DNA from: Bacteroidales bacterium
Lineage (GTDB): Bacteria > Bacteroidota > Bacteroidia > Bacteroidales > UBA932
Assembly (NCBI GenBank): GCA_016281435.1
Contig: JAEEIQ010000023.1
Location: 1-12,766 of the forward strand
Direction: 5' to 3'
Length of the DNA: 12,766 bases
Below, in pieces: positions 1-6,612 of this stretch. Under the pieces are notes generated by a model, which saw only the letters and a list, made by a program, of their open reading frames with translations, had not been told where the DNA came from and searched no databases. The position numbers were made by a program, and so were the translations under genes. Positions within the stretch are counted from its first letter, which is position 1; every line of letters starts with the position of its first letter.

Positions 1-261
1 ACCCCGCCGACTAGCTAATGTCACGCGAGCCCATCCCTGTCCGATGAATCTTTCAATACATGACCATGCGGTCACGCATCGTACGGGGTATTACGCGACG
101 TTTCCATCGACTATCCCCCTGACAGGGGCAGGTTGCTCACGCGTTACGCACCCTTCCGCCGGTCGCCGCCATTGTATTGCTACAACGCGCTGCCCCTCGA
201 CTTGCATGTGTTAAGCCTGCCGCTAGCGTTCATCCTGAGCCAGGATCAAACTCTTCTTTGT
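1..261 (-). rRNA. 16S rRNA, 5' end only (partial)
   Basis: The reverse complement carries the universal 16S start AGAGTTTGATCCTGGCTCAG, followed by GATGAACGCTAGCGGCAGGC and the CTTAACACATGCAAGTCGAG stretch that precedes V1. The far end reads ACATTAGCTAGTCGGCGGGGT, the conserved segment after V2. Only about 260 nt are present; the gene runs off the left edge. The exact 5' end is set by analogy with E. coli, where AGAGTTTG begins at nucleotide 8, so it is good to a few bases. The V1/V2 sequence has the look of uncultured gut Bacteroidales, but I cannot place it at genus level by eye. Confidence 0.97.
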
Positions 262-391
262 ATATTTTATGATTTCGCTTGATGCCCGGCAATTTCCTAG
301 AATCAACGTTCTCGAATTTAAAAAAGTTCGGTACTTGCTTTGTACTTGTCTTCCATTATTATCAATGAACTACCCCCTTTTCGCAAAAGGG
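262..391 (-). other. Transcribed leader of the rRNA operon, with a 5'-terminal hairpin
   Basis: This non-coding stretch separates the predicted rRNA start site from mature 16S. On the minus strand it opens with a perfect inverted repeat, CCCTTTT-GCG-AAAAGGG (391 down to 375), which would fold at the very 5' end of the precursor. A boxA-like GTTCATTGA lies at 370-362, resembling antitermination boxes of rRNA leaders, but this is only a resemblance. A direct repeat CAAGTAC-aaag-CAAGTAC follows at 348-331 with an 11-nt period. No ORF of interest is seen. Processing sites cannot be judged because the 3' side of the 16S is missing. Confidence 0.6.
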
Positions 392-395
392 ACGG

Positions 396-426
396 CAAAG
401 ATAGCTACTTTTTCTGAAAGTGCAAA
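396..426 (-). promoter_or_regulatory. rRNA operon promoter (Bacteroidetes type)
   Basis: On the minus strand, TTTG (426-423) is followed by exactly 19 nt and then TATCTTTG (403-396). This fits the Bacteroidetes -33/-7 consensus, TTTG and TAnnTTTG, without mismatch. The expected start is about 4-7 nt further on, near 391, which is the first base of the leader hairpin. It lies only about 30 bp after the stop codon of the upstream chromate-transporter gene, with no terminator visible between them. Confidence 0.85.
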
Positions 427-455
427 CTTTTTTGCCTTTTTCGCAGAGAAAGTTC

Positions 456-1055
456 TCAATACAGCAGCAGTCCGAGCACCGCGCCGCCGAGAATCACCCG
501 TATCGGGCCCTGTTTCCAGAAATAGGAGGCCGCGAACGCGGCAATGGCAATCAGAAGGCTCTTCCAGTCCGGGAAGTTCTCAGTGAGTATCCCGAAAGCG
601 GGACTGGACAAAGGGTCGAAGGTAAAGCTCAGGGCGAACGCCGCTGCCGCGATCATCCCGACCACGACGGGCCGCAGGCCGCCCAGCACGCCCTGGAAAA
701 GGGCGTTCTCGTGGAAACGTGCGTAGAATCGGACGATTACGAGCATGATGAGGAAACTCGGAAGCACTATGGCCATGGACGAAGACACGGACCCCAGGAT
801 GGCCATGAAGTCGGAGGCCCCCGCCGTCTTCATCACCTCGTAGCCCACATAGGTCGAGCAGTTCAGGCCTATCGGGCCGGGGGTGGTCTGCGAAATGGCG
901 GCGATGTCCGTGAACGTCCCTTCGGTGATCCAGCCTTTGAGATCGACTATCTGGCTCTGGATCAGGGACATGATGGCATATCCTCCTCCGAAGGTGAATA
1001 CCCCAATAAGGAAGAAGGTCCCGAAAAGTTCCAGAAGCAGCAGGCCCTCGTTCAT
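456..1055 (-). CDS. chrA: Chromate transporter, second short-chain CHR subunit
   Basis: This 199-residue membrane protein is one half of a CHR-family (chromate ion transporter) pair. The N-terminus carries the family signature in FFLIGVFTFGGGYAIMSLIQ (about residues 13-32), then a TTPGPIGLNCSTYVGY segment matching the family's TPGP motif. Hydrophobic helices follow to the C-terminus. Two-domain ChrA proteins run to about 400 residues; short-chain members of about 200 usually occur as gene pairs, as here. The ATG at 1055 overlaps the upstream partner's stop as ATGA, implying translational coupling and a heteromeric transporter. A longer reading upstream in this frame lies inside the partner gene and is not real. 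In the wider family the substrate is chromate efflux, with sulfate-like anions suspected; nothing here proves the substrate. Confidence 0.92.
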   Translation of the reverse strand: MNEGLLLLELFGTFFLIGVFTFGGGYAIMSLIQSQIVDLKGWITEGTFTDIAAISQTTPGPIGLNCSTYVGYEVMKTAGASDFMAILGSVSSSMAIVLPSFLIMLVIVRFYARFHENALFQGVLGGLRPVVVGMIAAAAFALSFTFDPLSSPAFGILTENFPDWKSLLIAIAAFAASYFWKQGPIRVILGGAVLGLLLY

Positions 1056-1594
1056 CGTTTCTCCCTCCACATGCTTATGCCGAGCGAGGCGGCGATCACT
1101 ACGAGCAGTATATATATAGGTGAAATCTTCAGCAGCGCAATCCCGGCCAGGGTCCCGAGCGACAGGGCCCATTTCCACCACACCGTCCCGTTCCGGCGGG
1201 CAAGCCGGACCGTGAAGGCGACCATTACGGCCACGGCGGCGGGCCGCACCCCGGAGAATATCTTCTCGACCACCGGAAGGTCGGAATAGCTTCCGAGGAA
1301 CATCGCTATGACAAGTATGATAAGGACTGGGGAAAGTATGCATCCGAGGGTGGCCGCGACGCTTCCCGCCACCCCGCGGAGGCGGTGCCCGGCGAACACG
1401 GCCATGTTGACGGTCAGGAGGCCCGGGGCGCTCTGCGCAAGGGCGACCATGTCCGGAAGTTCCTCTTCCGGGACCCATCCGCGGCGGCTTAGCTCATCCT
1501 GTATGGCGGGGATCATCATATATCCGCCACCTATCGTGAATGTGCCTATCTTGGCGAATGCGAGAAATATTTCGGAAAGCCTCACTTTTTCCAT
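1052..1594 (-). CDS. chrA: Chromate transporter, first short-chain CHR subunit
   Basis: This 180-residue membrane protein is the promoter-proximal half of the CHR pair. It has the same layout as its partner: a glycine-rich signature IGTFTIGGGYMMIPAIQDEL near residues 16-35, then ALAQSAPGLLTVNMAVFAGH corresponding to the TPGP region (here APGL), then hydrophobic segments ending WREKR. I chose the ATG at 1594. A TTG three codons upstream (1603) is open in frame, but it falls inside the -7 promoter element and is therefore unlikely to be translated. The stop overlaps the next gene by 4 nt (ATGA). The two halves are diverged paralogues, which suggests a heterodimer of inverted-topology halves as proposed for short CHR pairs; that last point is family knowledge, not visible here. 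Confidence 0.92.
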   Translation of the reverse strand: MEKVRLSEIFLAFAKIGTFTIGGGYMMIPAIQDELSRRGWVPEEELPDMVALAQSAPGLLTVNMAVFAGHRLRGVAGSVAATLGCILSPVLIILVIAMFLGSYSDLPVVEKIFSGVRPAAVAVMVAFTVRLARRNGTVWWKWALSLGTLAGIALLKISPIYILLVVIAASLGISMWREKR

Positions 1595-1600
1595 CGAGGA

Positions 1601-1632
1601 CAAAGATACTCCGTTTCTTGCTTTTTATGAAA
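1601..1632 (-). promoter_or_regulatory. Promoter of the chromate-transporter pair, possibly leaderless
   Basis: On the minus strand TATCTTTG (1608-1601) matches TAnnTTTG exactly. TTTC sits 20 nt upstream (1632-1629) as a 3-of-4 match to the -33 element. Only six bases (TCCTCG) separate the -7 element from the ATG at 1594, so a start 4-7 nt downstream would coincide with the start codon or nearly so. The promoter interleaves with the divergent one at 1617-1648. Confidence 0.6.
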
Positions 1633-1648
1633 AGAATCCATAATTTTG
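1617..1648 (+). promoter_or_regulatory. Promoter of the BACON lipoprotein operon
   Basis: TAATTTTG (1641-1648) matches TAnnTTTG. CTTG (1617-1620) lies 20 nt upstream as a 3-of-4 match to TTTG. Transcription would start near 1653, giving a 5' UTR of roughly 23 nt. That UTR begins with a small palindrome GGTTA-G-TAACC (1651-1661), followed by an A-rich, Shine-Dalgarno-free stretch before the ATG at 1676. It shares its upstream sequence with the divergent chromate-transporter promoter. Confidence 0.6.
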
Positions 1649-1675
1649 GGGGTTAGTAACCTAAAATAACACCAT

Positions 1676-3151
1676 ATGAAAACCAATTTCATACTAGTCG
1701 CCGGCCTGGCCGTCCTGCTGGCAGCGGGATGCGAAGAGGCCATGGTCAGCATCCCCACGCTCACCGTAAAATCAAAGACCGTCGAATTGACGGCAGCGGC
1801 TTCCAGCTCGAATGTTTCCGTGGAGTCCAACACCGTCTGGAATGTGTCCGTCGATGAGAGTTTCGATTGGCTGAGCGCCGAGAAGAACGAAAACGGGATA
1901 GTCGTCAACGCCAAGGCGAACCCTTCGAATGACGAAAGGGAAGGGACCGTGCAGGTCATCGCCGGAACGAAGACCGTCAACATCAGCGTGATCCAGGAGG
2001 GCTCGCCAATCTCGATCACCGTCGACAAGAGCAGCATAGAAGCCACCATCGCAGGCCTTGAAACGACGTTCACGATTACGTCCAACGTCGCCTGGAGGGC
2101 GGAGGCGTCCGAAGGCTGGGTAAACGTCGGAACGACGAAGGGAGACGCCGGCACCTCGACCATCAGCGTGACCGTCCCCGCATACGACGGCTATGAAGAG
2201 CGCCAGGCGGAGATCGGACTCTTCTTCGGCTACAGCAAGAAGGCCGTCGTCACCGTAAGCCAGGAGGCTTTCGTGGTCAGCTTCGACGTCAGCGACACTT
2301 CCTTCGAGGCGGACAAGGCTGGAGGAAGCAAGACCATTACCGTCAATTCAAATATCGCATGGACCGTCTCCACCGACGCCGACTGGATCACGACCGCACC
2401 CGCATCCGGAGAGGCCGGTGAGAACCAGGCCGTTACCCTGACCTACCCTGAAGCTTCCGGCAGCGAAAGGGAAGCCACGGTCACCTTCACCGCAGGCAAC
2501 GTCACGAAGACCGTCGCGATCCATCAGGACAAGGGTGAAGAGAAGCCTAAGGACGACATCGTAATAGACATGGCGTTCTCAAACGGGACTACGGTGGACA
2601 AGGACGTGTTCACCACCAGATTCAGCACTACGGTCAACACCGACGCAAAGGACTATGGAGTCTTCACCTGCAAGCTCAAGGCAAACCCCGACTACGAGTT
2701 CGAGTTCTATTCATCGTATATTTCCCACCTCATCGGCACGGCTACGGGCATCATAATTCTTCCCGCCATCGTCAGCGGATATACGAGCAAGGCCATACGT
2801 CCGGCCGAAGCATTCGCATACATAAAATTCCCAGCTATAGAGGGATACAAGCTTGCCGCCGTTTCCGTCTACACGAGCAACGCGGCCTCAAGCTCGCAGA
2901 AATTCCCGGTATATATCACTACCACTTACGGAACTTCCAATGCAGAAGCCATCGCCGCGGCACTGGCATCGAGCGAAGATGTCGGGCGCAAAGGCAATGA
3001 CGATCCGACGGCGCTGAACCTTTCCGGTACGGCGGCCAACACGTCCTACTACCTCTTCATGCCGGCCATGTCAGGATCGGCCACTACATATCAGTATCAA
3101 TTCCGAAGAATCACACTTACCTACAAGGACGCCACCACTCCCGGATTATAA
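1676..3151 (+). CDS. Surface-type lipoprotein with three BACON domains
   Basis: This 491-residue lipoprotein has a signal peptide ending in the lipobox LLAAGC (Cys19). Acidic residues follow at once (C-E-E), which in Bacteroidetes can favour export to the cell surface. Three BACON domains (all-beta, Ig-like) occupy about residues 28-109, 110-198 and 199-288. Each shows the family pattern: an SN-x-W strand (SNTVW, SNVAW, SNIAW), a second W, a glycine turn and a closing Q-strand (VIQEG, VSQEA, IHQDK). Residues 289-491 form a separate beta-rich module ending RRITLTYKDA, like the C-terminal domains of other Bacteroidales surface lipoproteins; I cannot name it. BACON domains bind carbohydrate or mucin in some proteins and act as spacers in others. 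The gene lies 13 nt before a GH20 hexosaminidase, so a glycan-binding or enzyme-presenting role is likely but inferred. Confidence 0.9.
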   Translation: MKTNFILVAGLAVLLAAGCEEAMVSIPTLTVKSKTVELTAAASSSNVSVESNTVWNVSVDESFDWLSAEKNENGIVVNAKANPSNDEREGTVQVIAGTKTVNISVIQEGSPISITVDKSSIEATIAGLETTFTITSNVAWRAEASEGWVNVGTTKGDAGTSTISVTVPAYDGYEERQAEIGLFFGYSKKAVVTVSQEAFVVSFDVSDTSFEADKAGGSKTITVNSNIAWTVSTDADWITTAPASGEAGENQAVTLTYPEASGSEREATVTFTAGNVTKTVAIHQDKGEEKPKDDIVIDMAFSNGTTVDKDVFTTRFSTTVNTDAKDYGVFTCKLKANPDYEFEFYSSYISHLIGTATGIIILPAIVSGYTSKAIRPAEAFAYIKFPAIEGYKLAAVSVYTSNAASSSQKFPVYITTTYGTSNAEAIAAALASSEDVGRKGNDDPTALNLSGTAANTSYYLFMPAMSGSATTYQYQFRRITLTYKDATTPGL

Positions 3152-3164
3152 CAGAATCCACGAT

Positions 3165-4829
3165 ATGAAACGAAGACTCCACGCACTTGCAGCCCTGCTG
3201 CTGCTTTCCGCCGGAACTGCTTTTTCAGCCACCGCCGTCCCCGACATCCTTCCCGCTCCCCAATCCATAACCATGGGCAAGGGCAGCTTCAAGGTCCGGG
3301 GCACCACGGTCAACTGCGACAACACCCTTGACGCGCGGACCCAGAAGGCCATCATGACCTTCACGGACCGCCTGTCCGAGGCCTGCGGAAAGACAGTTTC
3401 CTTCGCCGCGACGCCTGCCCTGCGGGCCAGCGCGGACAAGGGACTGGTGCGCGGAATCGTCTTCGTCCCCGCCAACGGCATGGGCGAAGAGGCGTACATA
3501 ATCACGGTCAGACCCAAGGCCGTCGTCGTCGAGGCTTCCTCGCGCAAAGGCTTCCTTTACGCACTCCAGACCCTCCGGCAGATGCTCCCGGCGGCGATAT
3601 ACGGGACGGAACCCGTCCCGAAGGAGCAATGGAGCCTTCCCTGCTGCACCATTGTGGACAGCCCCCGCTACGCCTACCGTGGCATGCACCTGGACTGTGG
3701 CCGGCACTTCTTCAGCGTCGCCGAGGTCAAGAAATACCTCGACATCATGGCGATGTACAAGATGAACACGTTCCACTGGCACCTCACGGAGGACCAGGGA
3801 TGGAGGGTCGAGATCGACAAGTATCCCCTTCTTACCGAGATCGGAGCATACCGCAAGGGCACCCAGATAGGCAAGGACCGCACTTCCAGCGACGGAGTAC
3901 GCTACGGCGGCTATTACACCAAGGAGCAGATCCGCGAACTCGTCGCCTATGCGGACGAGCTCGGGATCACCATCATCCCGGAGGTGGACCTGCCCGGCCA
4001 CATGCAGGCCGCCCTGGCTTCCTATCCGGAGCTGGGATGCGCCGGCTCCAAGCCTCAGCCTTATGAGGTCTGGACCCGCTGGGGAGTCTCACGGCAGGTC
4101 CTCTGCGTCGGCAAGGAGAGCACCATGCGCTTCCTCGAGGACGTAGTCGACGAAGTCGCCGACCTCTTCCCGGGCGAGTATTTCCACATCGGCGGGGACG
4201 AATGCCCGAAGGACGAATGGAAGACCGACCCCGACTGCCAGGCCAAGATCAAGGAACTGGGCCTTGTCAGCGACGATAAGGCCACGGCCGAAGACCGCCT
4301 GCAGAATTACGTCACCGCCCGCATCCAGGCCCATCTCGCAAAGAAAGGCAAGAAGATCATCGGCTGGGACGAAATCCTCAAGGGCGAGCTGGCCCCCGGG
4401 GCCACGGTGATGTCGTGGAGGGGCAGCAAGGGCGGAATCGCAGCGGCGAAAGCCGGCTACGACGTCGTCATGACCGCCAACAAGAATCTCTACTTCGACT
4501 ACTACCAGCTCAAGGACATCAACGCCCAGCCTCTCGGCATAGGGCACTATCTGCCCCTGTCCATGGTTTATTCCTTCGACCCGGAGAAAGAGCTCAGCCC
4601 GGATGAAGCGAGGCACATAAAGGGCGTCCAGGCCAATCTCTGGACAGAGTACGTCGCGACCCCGGAGCACCTCGAGTACATGCTGCTCCCGAGGATGTTC
4701 GCAGTCTGCGAGCTCCAGTGGTGCCAGCCGGCAAGAAAGGACTTCGCCCGCGTCGAGGCGAGCATCGAAAAGCACCAGACGAAAATCCTCGAGATCCTCG
4801 GATACAATTATTGCAAGACCTGGGAATAG
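3165..4829 (+). CDS. Secreted GH20 beta-N-acetylhexosaminidase
   Basis: This 554-residue glycoside hydrolase should release terminal beta-linked GlcNAc or GalNAc from glycans. A type I signal peptide (MKRR, a Leu/Ala-rich core, then a likely cut near AFSA, about residue 22) sends it to the periplasm or beyond; there is no lipobox. A GH20b-type N-terminal domain covers about 25-155 and ends in the family stretch GFLYALQTLRQML. The TIM barrel starts at PRYAYRGMHLDCGRHFF. It includes FHWHLTEDQGWRVEIDKYP, HLTEDQGW being the conserved loop, and the catalytic Asp-Glu pair D345-E346 in HIGGDECPK, used in substrate-assisted catalysis by the N-acetyl group. Later WDEIL and the Trp-rich LWTEYV also fit GH20. 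Length is typical for Bacteroidetes. It follows the BACON lipoprotein by 13 nt and its TAG stop overlaps the next gene's GTG. The exact glycan, such as mucin, chitin or host N-glycan, cannot be told. Confidence 0.95.
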   Translation: MKRRLHALAALLLLSAGTAFSATAVPDILPAPQSITMGKGSFKVRGTTVNCDNTLDARTQKAIMTFTDRLSEACGKTVSFAATPALRASADKGLVRGIVFVPANGMGEEAYIITVRPKAVVVEASSRKGFLYALQTLRQMLPAAIYGTEPVPKEQWSLPCCTIVDSPRYAYRGMHLDCGRHFFSVAEVKKYLDIMAMYKMNTFHWHLTEDQGWRVEIDKYPLLTEIGAYRKGTQIGKDRTSSDGVRYGGYYTKEQIRELVAYADELGITIIPEVDLPGHMQAALASYPELGCAGSKPQPYEVWTRWGVSRQVLCVGKESTMRFLEDVVDEVADLFPGEYFHIGGDECPKDEWKTDPDCQAKIKELGLVSDDKATAEDRLQNYVTARIQAHLAKKGKKIIGWDEILKGELAPGATVMSWRGSKGGIAAAKAGYDVVMTANKNLYFDYYQLKDINAQPLGIGHYLPLSMVYSFDPEKELSPDEARHIKGVQANLWTEYVATPEHLEYMLLPRMFAVCELQWCQPARKDFARVEASIEKHQTKILEILGYNYCKTWE

Positions 4830-5254
4830 TGGAGCACACTCTGGCAATTCCTTCCCTCGGGGGGATAGACGCGGCGGCGGGGAAATTCCTCGCCGCCGTT
4901 TCGGGACGCAGCGTCATAGCGTTCCAAGCCCCCATGGGTGCGGGCAAGACGACATTCATCTCGGCGCTCTGCCGCGTGCTCGGGGTGCGGGAGGACGCCG
5001 TGGGCTCCCCCACCTTCGCCATAGTCAACGAATACAGGGCCGCGTCCGGGGAGCCGGTCTATCACTTCGATTTCTACCGGATCGAGCGCCCCGAAGAGGC
5101 GCTCGACATCGGTCTTTATGATTACCTGGACAGCGGTTTCCTATGCCTGGTGGAATGGCCGGAAAACATCGACTGCCTTCTTCCGGAGGACACCCTGTAC
5201 GTAAGCATCGAAGTGCTTCCGGACGGGACGAGGAATCTCCACTGGCAGGATTAG
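4829..5254 (+). CDS. tsaE: tRNA t6A synthesis ATPase TsaE
   Basis: This 141-residue P-loop ATPase (formerly YjeE) works with TsaB and TsaD to make N6-threonylcarbamoyladenosine at position 37 of ANN-decoding tRNAs. The Walker A motif is APMGAGKTTF with Lys40. The family blocks SPTFAIVNEYR, YHFDFYRIE and LVEWPENI are all present, so the enzyme looks intact. I chose the GTG at 4829, overlapping the hexosaminidase stop by one base (TAGTG). It gives a length and N-terminus like those of other TsaE proteins, whereas the frame stays open upstream only within the hexosaminidase gene. A TTG at 4811 is a possible alternative. The overlap implies expression as the last gene of the BACON/GH20 operon. 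Its stop shares three bases with the stop of the convergent gene. Confidence 0.96.
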   Translation: MEHTLAIPSLGGIDAAAGKFLAAVSGRSVIAFQAPMGAGKTTFISALCRVLGVREDAVGSPTFAIVNEYRAASGEPVYHFDFYRIERPEEALDIGLYDYLDSGFLCLVEWPENIDCLLPEDTLYVSIEVLPDGTRNLHWQD

Positions 5255-6369
5255 ATGCTCTTCTTGTAGGCCCTGCGGCGCATGTATAGCGTCGTGTCGT
5301 ACTGGTCGAAAAGCGTAACCGCCTTGGTATTGTCCTCGAGCTGGGGATTCAGCAGTATCTGCTTCACTCCGAGCCGCAGGAAGTTCTCGTGCAGGTACTT
5401 CAGCATCAGCAGGATGGCTCCTGAGCCCTGATACTCGGGATCTACGCCCATGATAAGGGCCTCGACGGTCTCGTTGAACCTGGCCGCGCGGAGTATCCTT
5501 ATGAACCCGAAGGGAAGAAGACGGCCGCCGCTCTTGCGTATAGCCTTCGACAGTGTCGGTACGCAGGCGATGAAGCCGACCGGCTTGTCCTCCGAATTCA
5601 CGCAGACCGCAATGTACTCCGGATTCAGTATGGTGGCGTAGGTGGAGAGGTATTTCTTCACCTGTCCGGGGTCCAGCGGCGAGAAGCCGTAGAGGGGCTC
5701 GAAGGCCTTGTTGTAGGCCTCGAATATCCCGTCTCCGTACCTTTTCACCATCTGGCGCATGCCCATGCCCTTGACGACATGCAGGCCGAAGCGCTGCTCG
5801 ATCTGGCCGGCAAACTGGAACATCGCGGGGAACTCCGGAGTGATGGGCATGCTCCTCTGGATCCAGTCGACCAGCTTCTCGAAGCCCTGCTCCTTGAGCA
5901 TCCTGTCATAGTAAGGATCGTTGTAGATGCAGGTGAACGGGCACATCTTGTCAAATCCTTCGACAAGCGAGCCTTCCGGGTCCATGTCCGTGAAGCCGAA
6001 AGGACCGATGACCGTCGTGCATCCGCGCTCCTTGCCCCATTCGGCGACTGCGCCGGTCAGGGCCGAAAGCACCTCGGCGTCTTCGATGAAGTCCAGCCAT
6101 CCGTAACGGACCGTCCCGGGGCCCCACTGCTCGTTGGCCCTGCGGTTCAGGATCGCGGCGACGCGGCCGACTACCTTTCCGTCACGGAGAGCCAGGAAGG
6201 GCTGGGCCTCGCAGAAGGCGAAGGCCTTGTTCTTCTTCGGATTGAAAGCATCATATTCATCCCCTTCGAGGGCAGGTACCCAGTAAGGATTGTCCTTGTA
6301 GAGTTCCTTCGGGAACCCGATGAAGCGGCGCATGTCGCTGCGCGTGCTTACAGGCTTGATCCGTATCAT
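5251..6369 (-). CDS. GNAT-fold acyltransferase, candidate ceramide-synthase-like
   Basis: This 372-residue cytoplasmic protein is the last gene of an acyl ligase-ACP-acyltransferase operon. The N-terminal half has the block FPKELYKDNPYWVPALEGDE typical of a large Bacteroidetes YghO-like family. GPFGFTDMDPEGSLVEGF follows mid-protein. The C-terminal half is a GNAT domain whose cofactor loop is YQGSGA (Y313-A318). GNAT proteins move acyl groups from CoA or ACP to amines. From memory, the bacterial ceramide synthase found in Caulobacter was first annotated as a GNAT-type protein and works with an ACP and an acyl-ACP synthetase. The operon here matches that set, so N-acylation of a sphingoid base is my preferred hypothesis, not something the sequence proves. 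Its ATG overlaps the ACP stop (ATGA). Other N-acyl lipids, such as acyl-amino acids, are possible products. Confidence 0.8.
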   Translation of the reverse strand: MIRIKPVSTRSDMRRFIGFPKELYKDNPYWVPALEGDEYDAFNPKKNKAFAFCEAQPFLALRDGKVVGRVAAILNRRANEQWGPGTVRYGWLDFIEDAEVLSALTGAVAEWGKERGCTTVIGPFGFTDMDPEGSLVEGFDKMCPFTCIYNDPYYDRMLKEQGFEKLVDWIQRSMPITPEFPAMFQFAGQIEQRFGLHVVKGMGMRQMVKRYGDGIFEAYNKAFEPLYGFSPLDPGQVKKYLSTYATILNPEYIAVCVNSEDKPVGFIACVPTLSKAIRKSGGRLLPFGFIRILRAARFNETVEALIMGVDPEYQGSGAILLMLKYLHENFLRLGVKQILLNPQLEDNTKAVTLFDQYDTTLYMRRRAYKKSI

Positions 6370-6611
6370 TTCGCTTCCCCGGCAATCAGGTCGATGACAT
6401 CCCCGACTTTGTCGAAGCGGGCGCCGTCCTCTATCCTGACGTTGAACTTGTTTTCTATCGCGAGGCTCATCAGGAGCATCGACAGGGAGTCGAGTCCCAT
6501 CCCTTCGAGGAGTTTGGTTTCAGGTTTTACGTCCGAGAGGTCCTGCTTGGGATTGATGGTCGCAAAAATCTCTTTCAGGCCTTCGAGAATCTCTTCTTTC
6601 GTCATGGTCAT
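6366..6611 (-). CDS. Acyl carrier protein (discrete, specialised)
   Basis: This 81-residue acyl carrier protein has its phosphopantetheine site at Ser42 in MGLDSLSMLL. It has four-helix ACP proportions, with acidic helices around the site and an IEDGARFDKVGDVIDLI third/fourth helix region. It lies between an AMP-forming acyl ligase and a GNAT acyltransferase, not in a fatty-acid synthesis cluster, so it is probably a dedicated carrier that receives an acyl chain from the ligase and presents it to the acyltransferase. The start at 6611 lies 1 nt after the ligase stop; a second in-frame ATG two codons later (6605) is equally possible. The 3' end overlaps the acyltransferase start by 4 nt. Activation by a phosphopantetheinyl transferase encoded elsewhere is required. 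Confidence 0.93.
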   Translation of the reverse strand: MTMTKEEILEGLKEIFATINPKQDLSDVKPETKLLEGMGLDSLSMLLMSLAIENKFNVRIEDGARFDKVGDVIDLIAGEAK

Positions 6612-6612
6612 G

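Noticed and set aside
269..586. A 105-codon plus-strand ORF across the rRNA promoter and leader
   Set aside because: It runs antisense through the rRNA promoter and the CHR gene 3' end, with no recognisable protein features.
1056..1478. An upstream extension of the second CHR gene in its own frame, giving a 340-residue protein
   Set aside because: It lies inside the first CHR gene, is Arg/Pro/Gly-rich low-complexity translation and lacks family similarity. The true start is the ATG at 1055 overlapping the partner stop.
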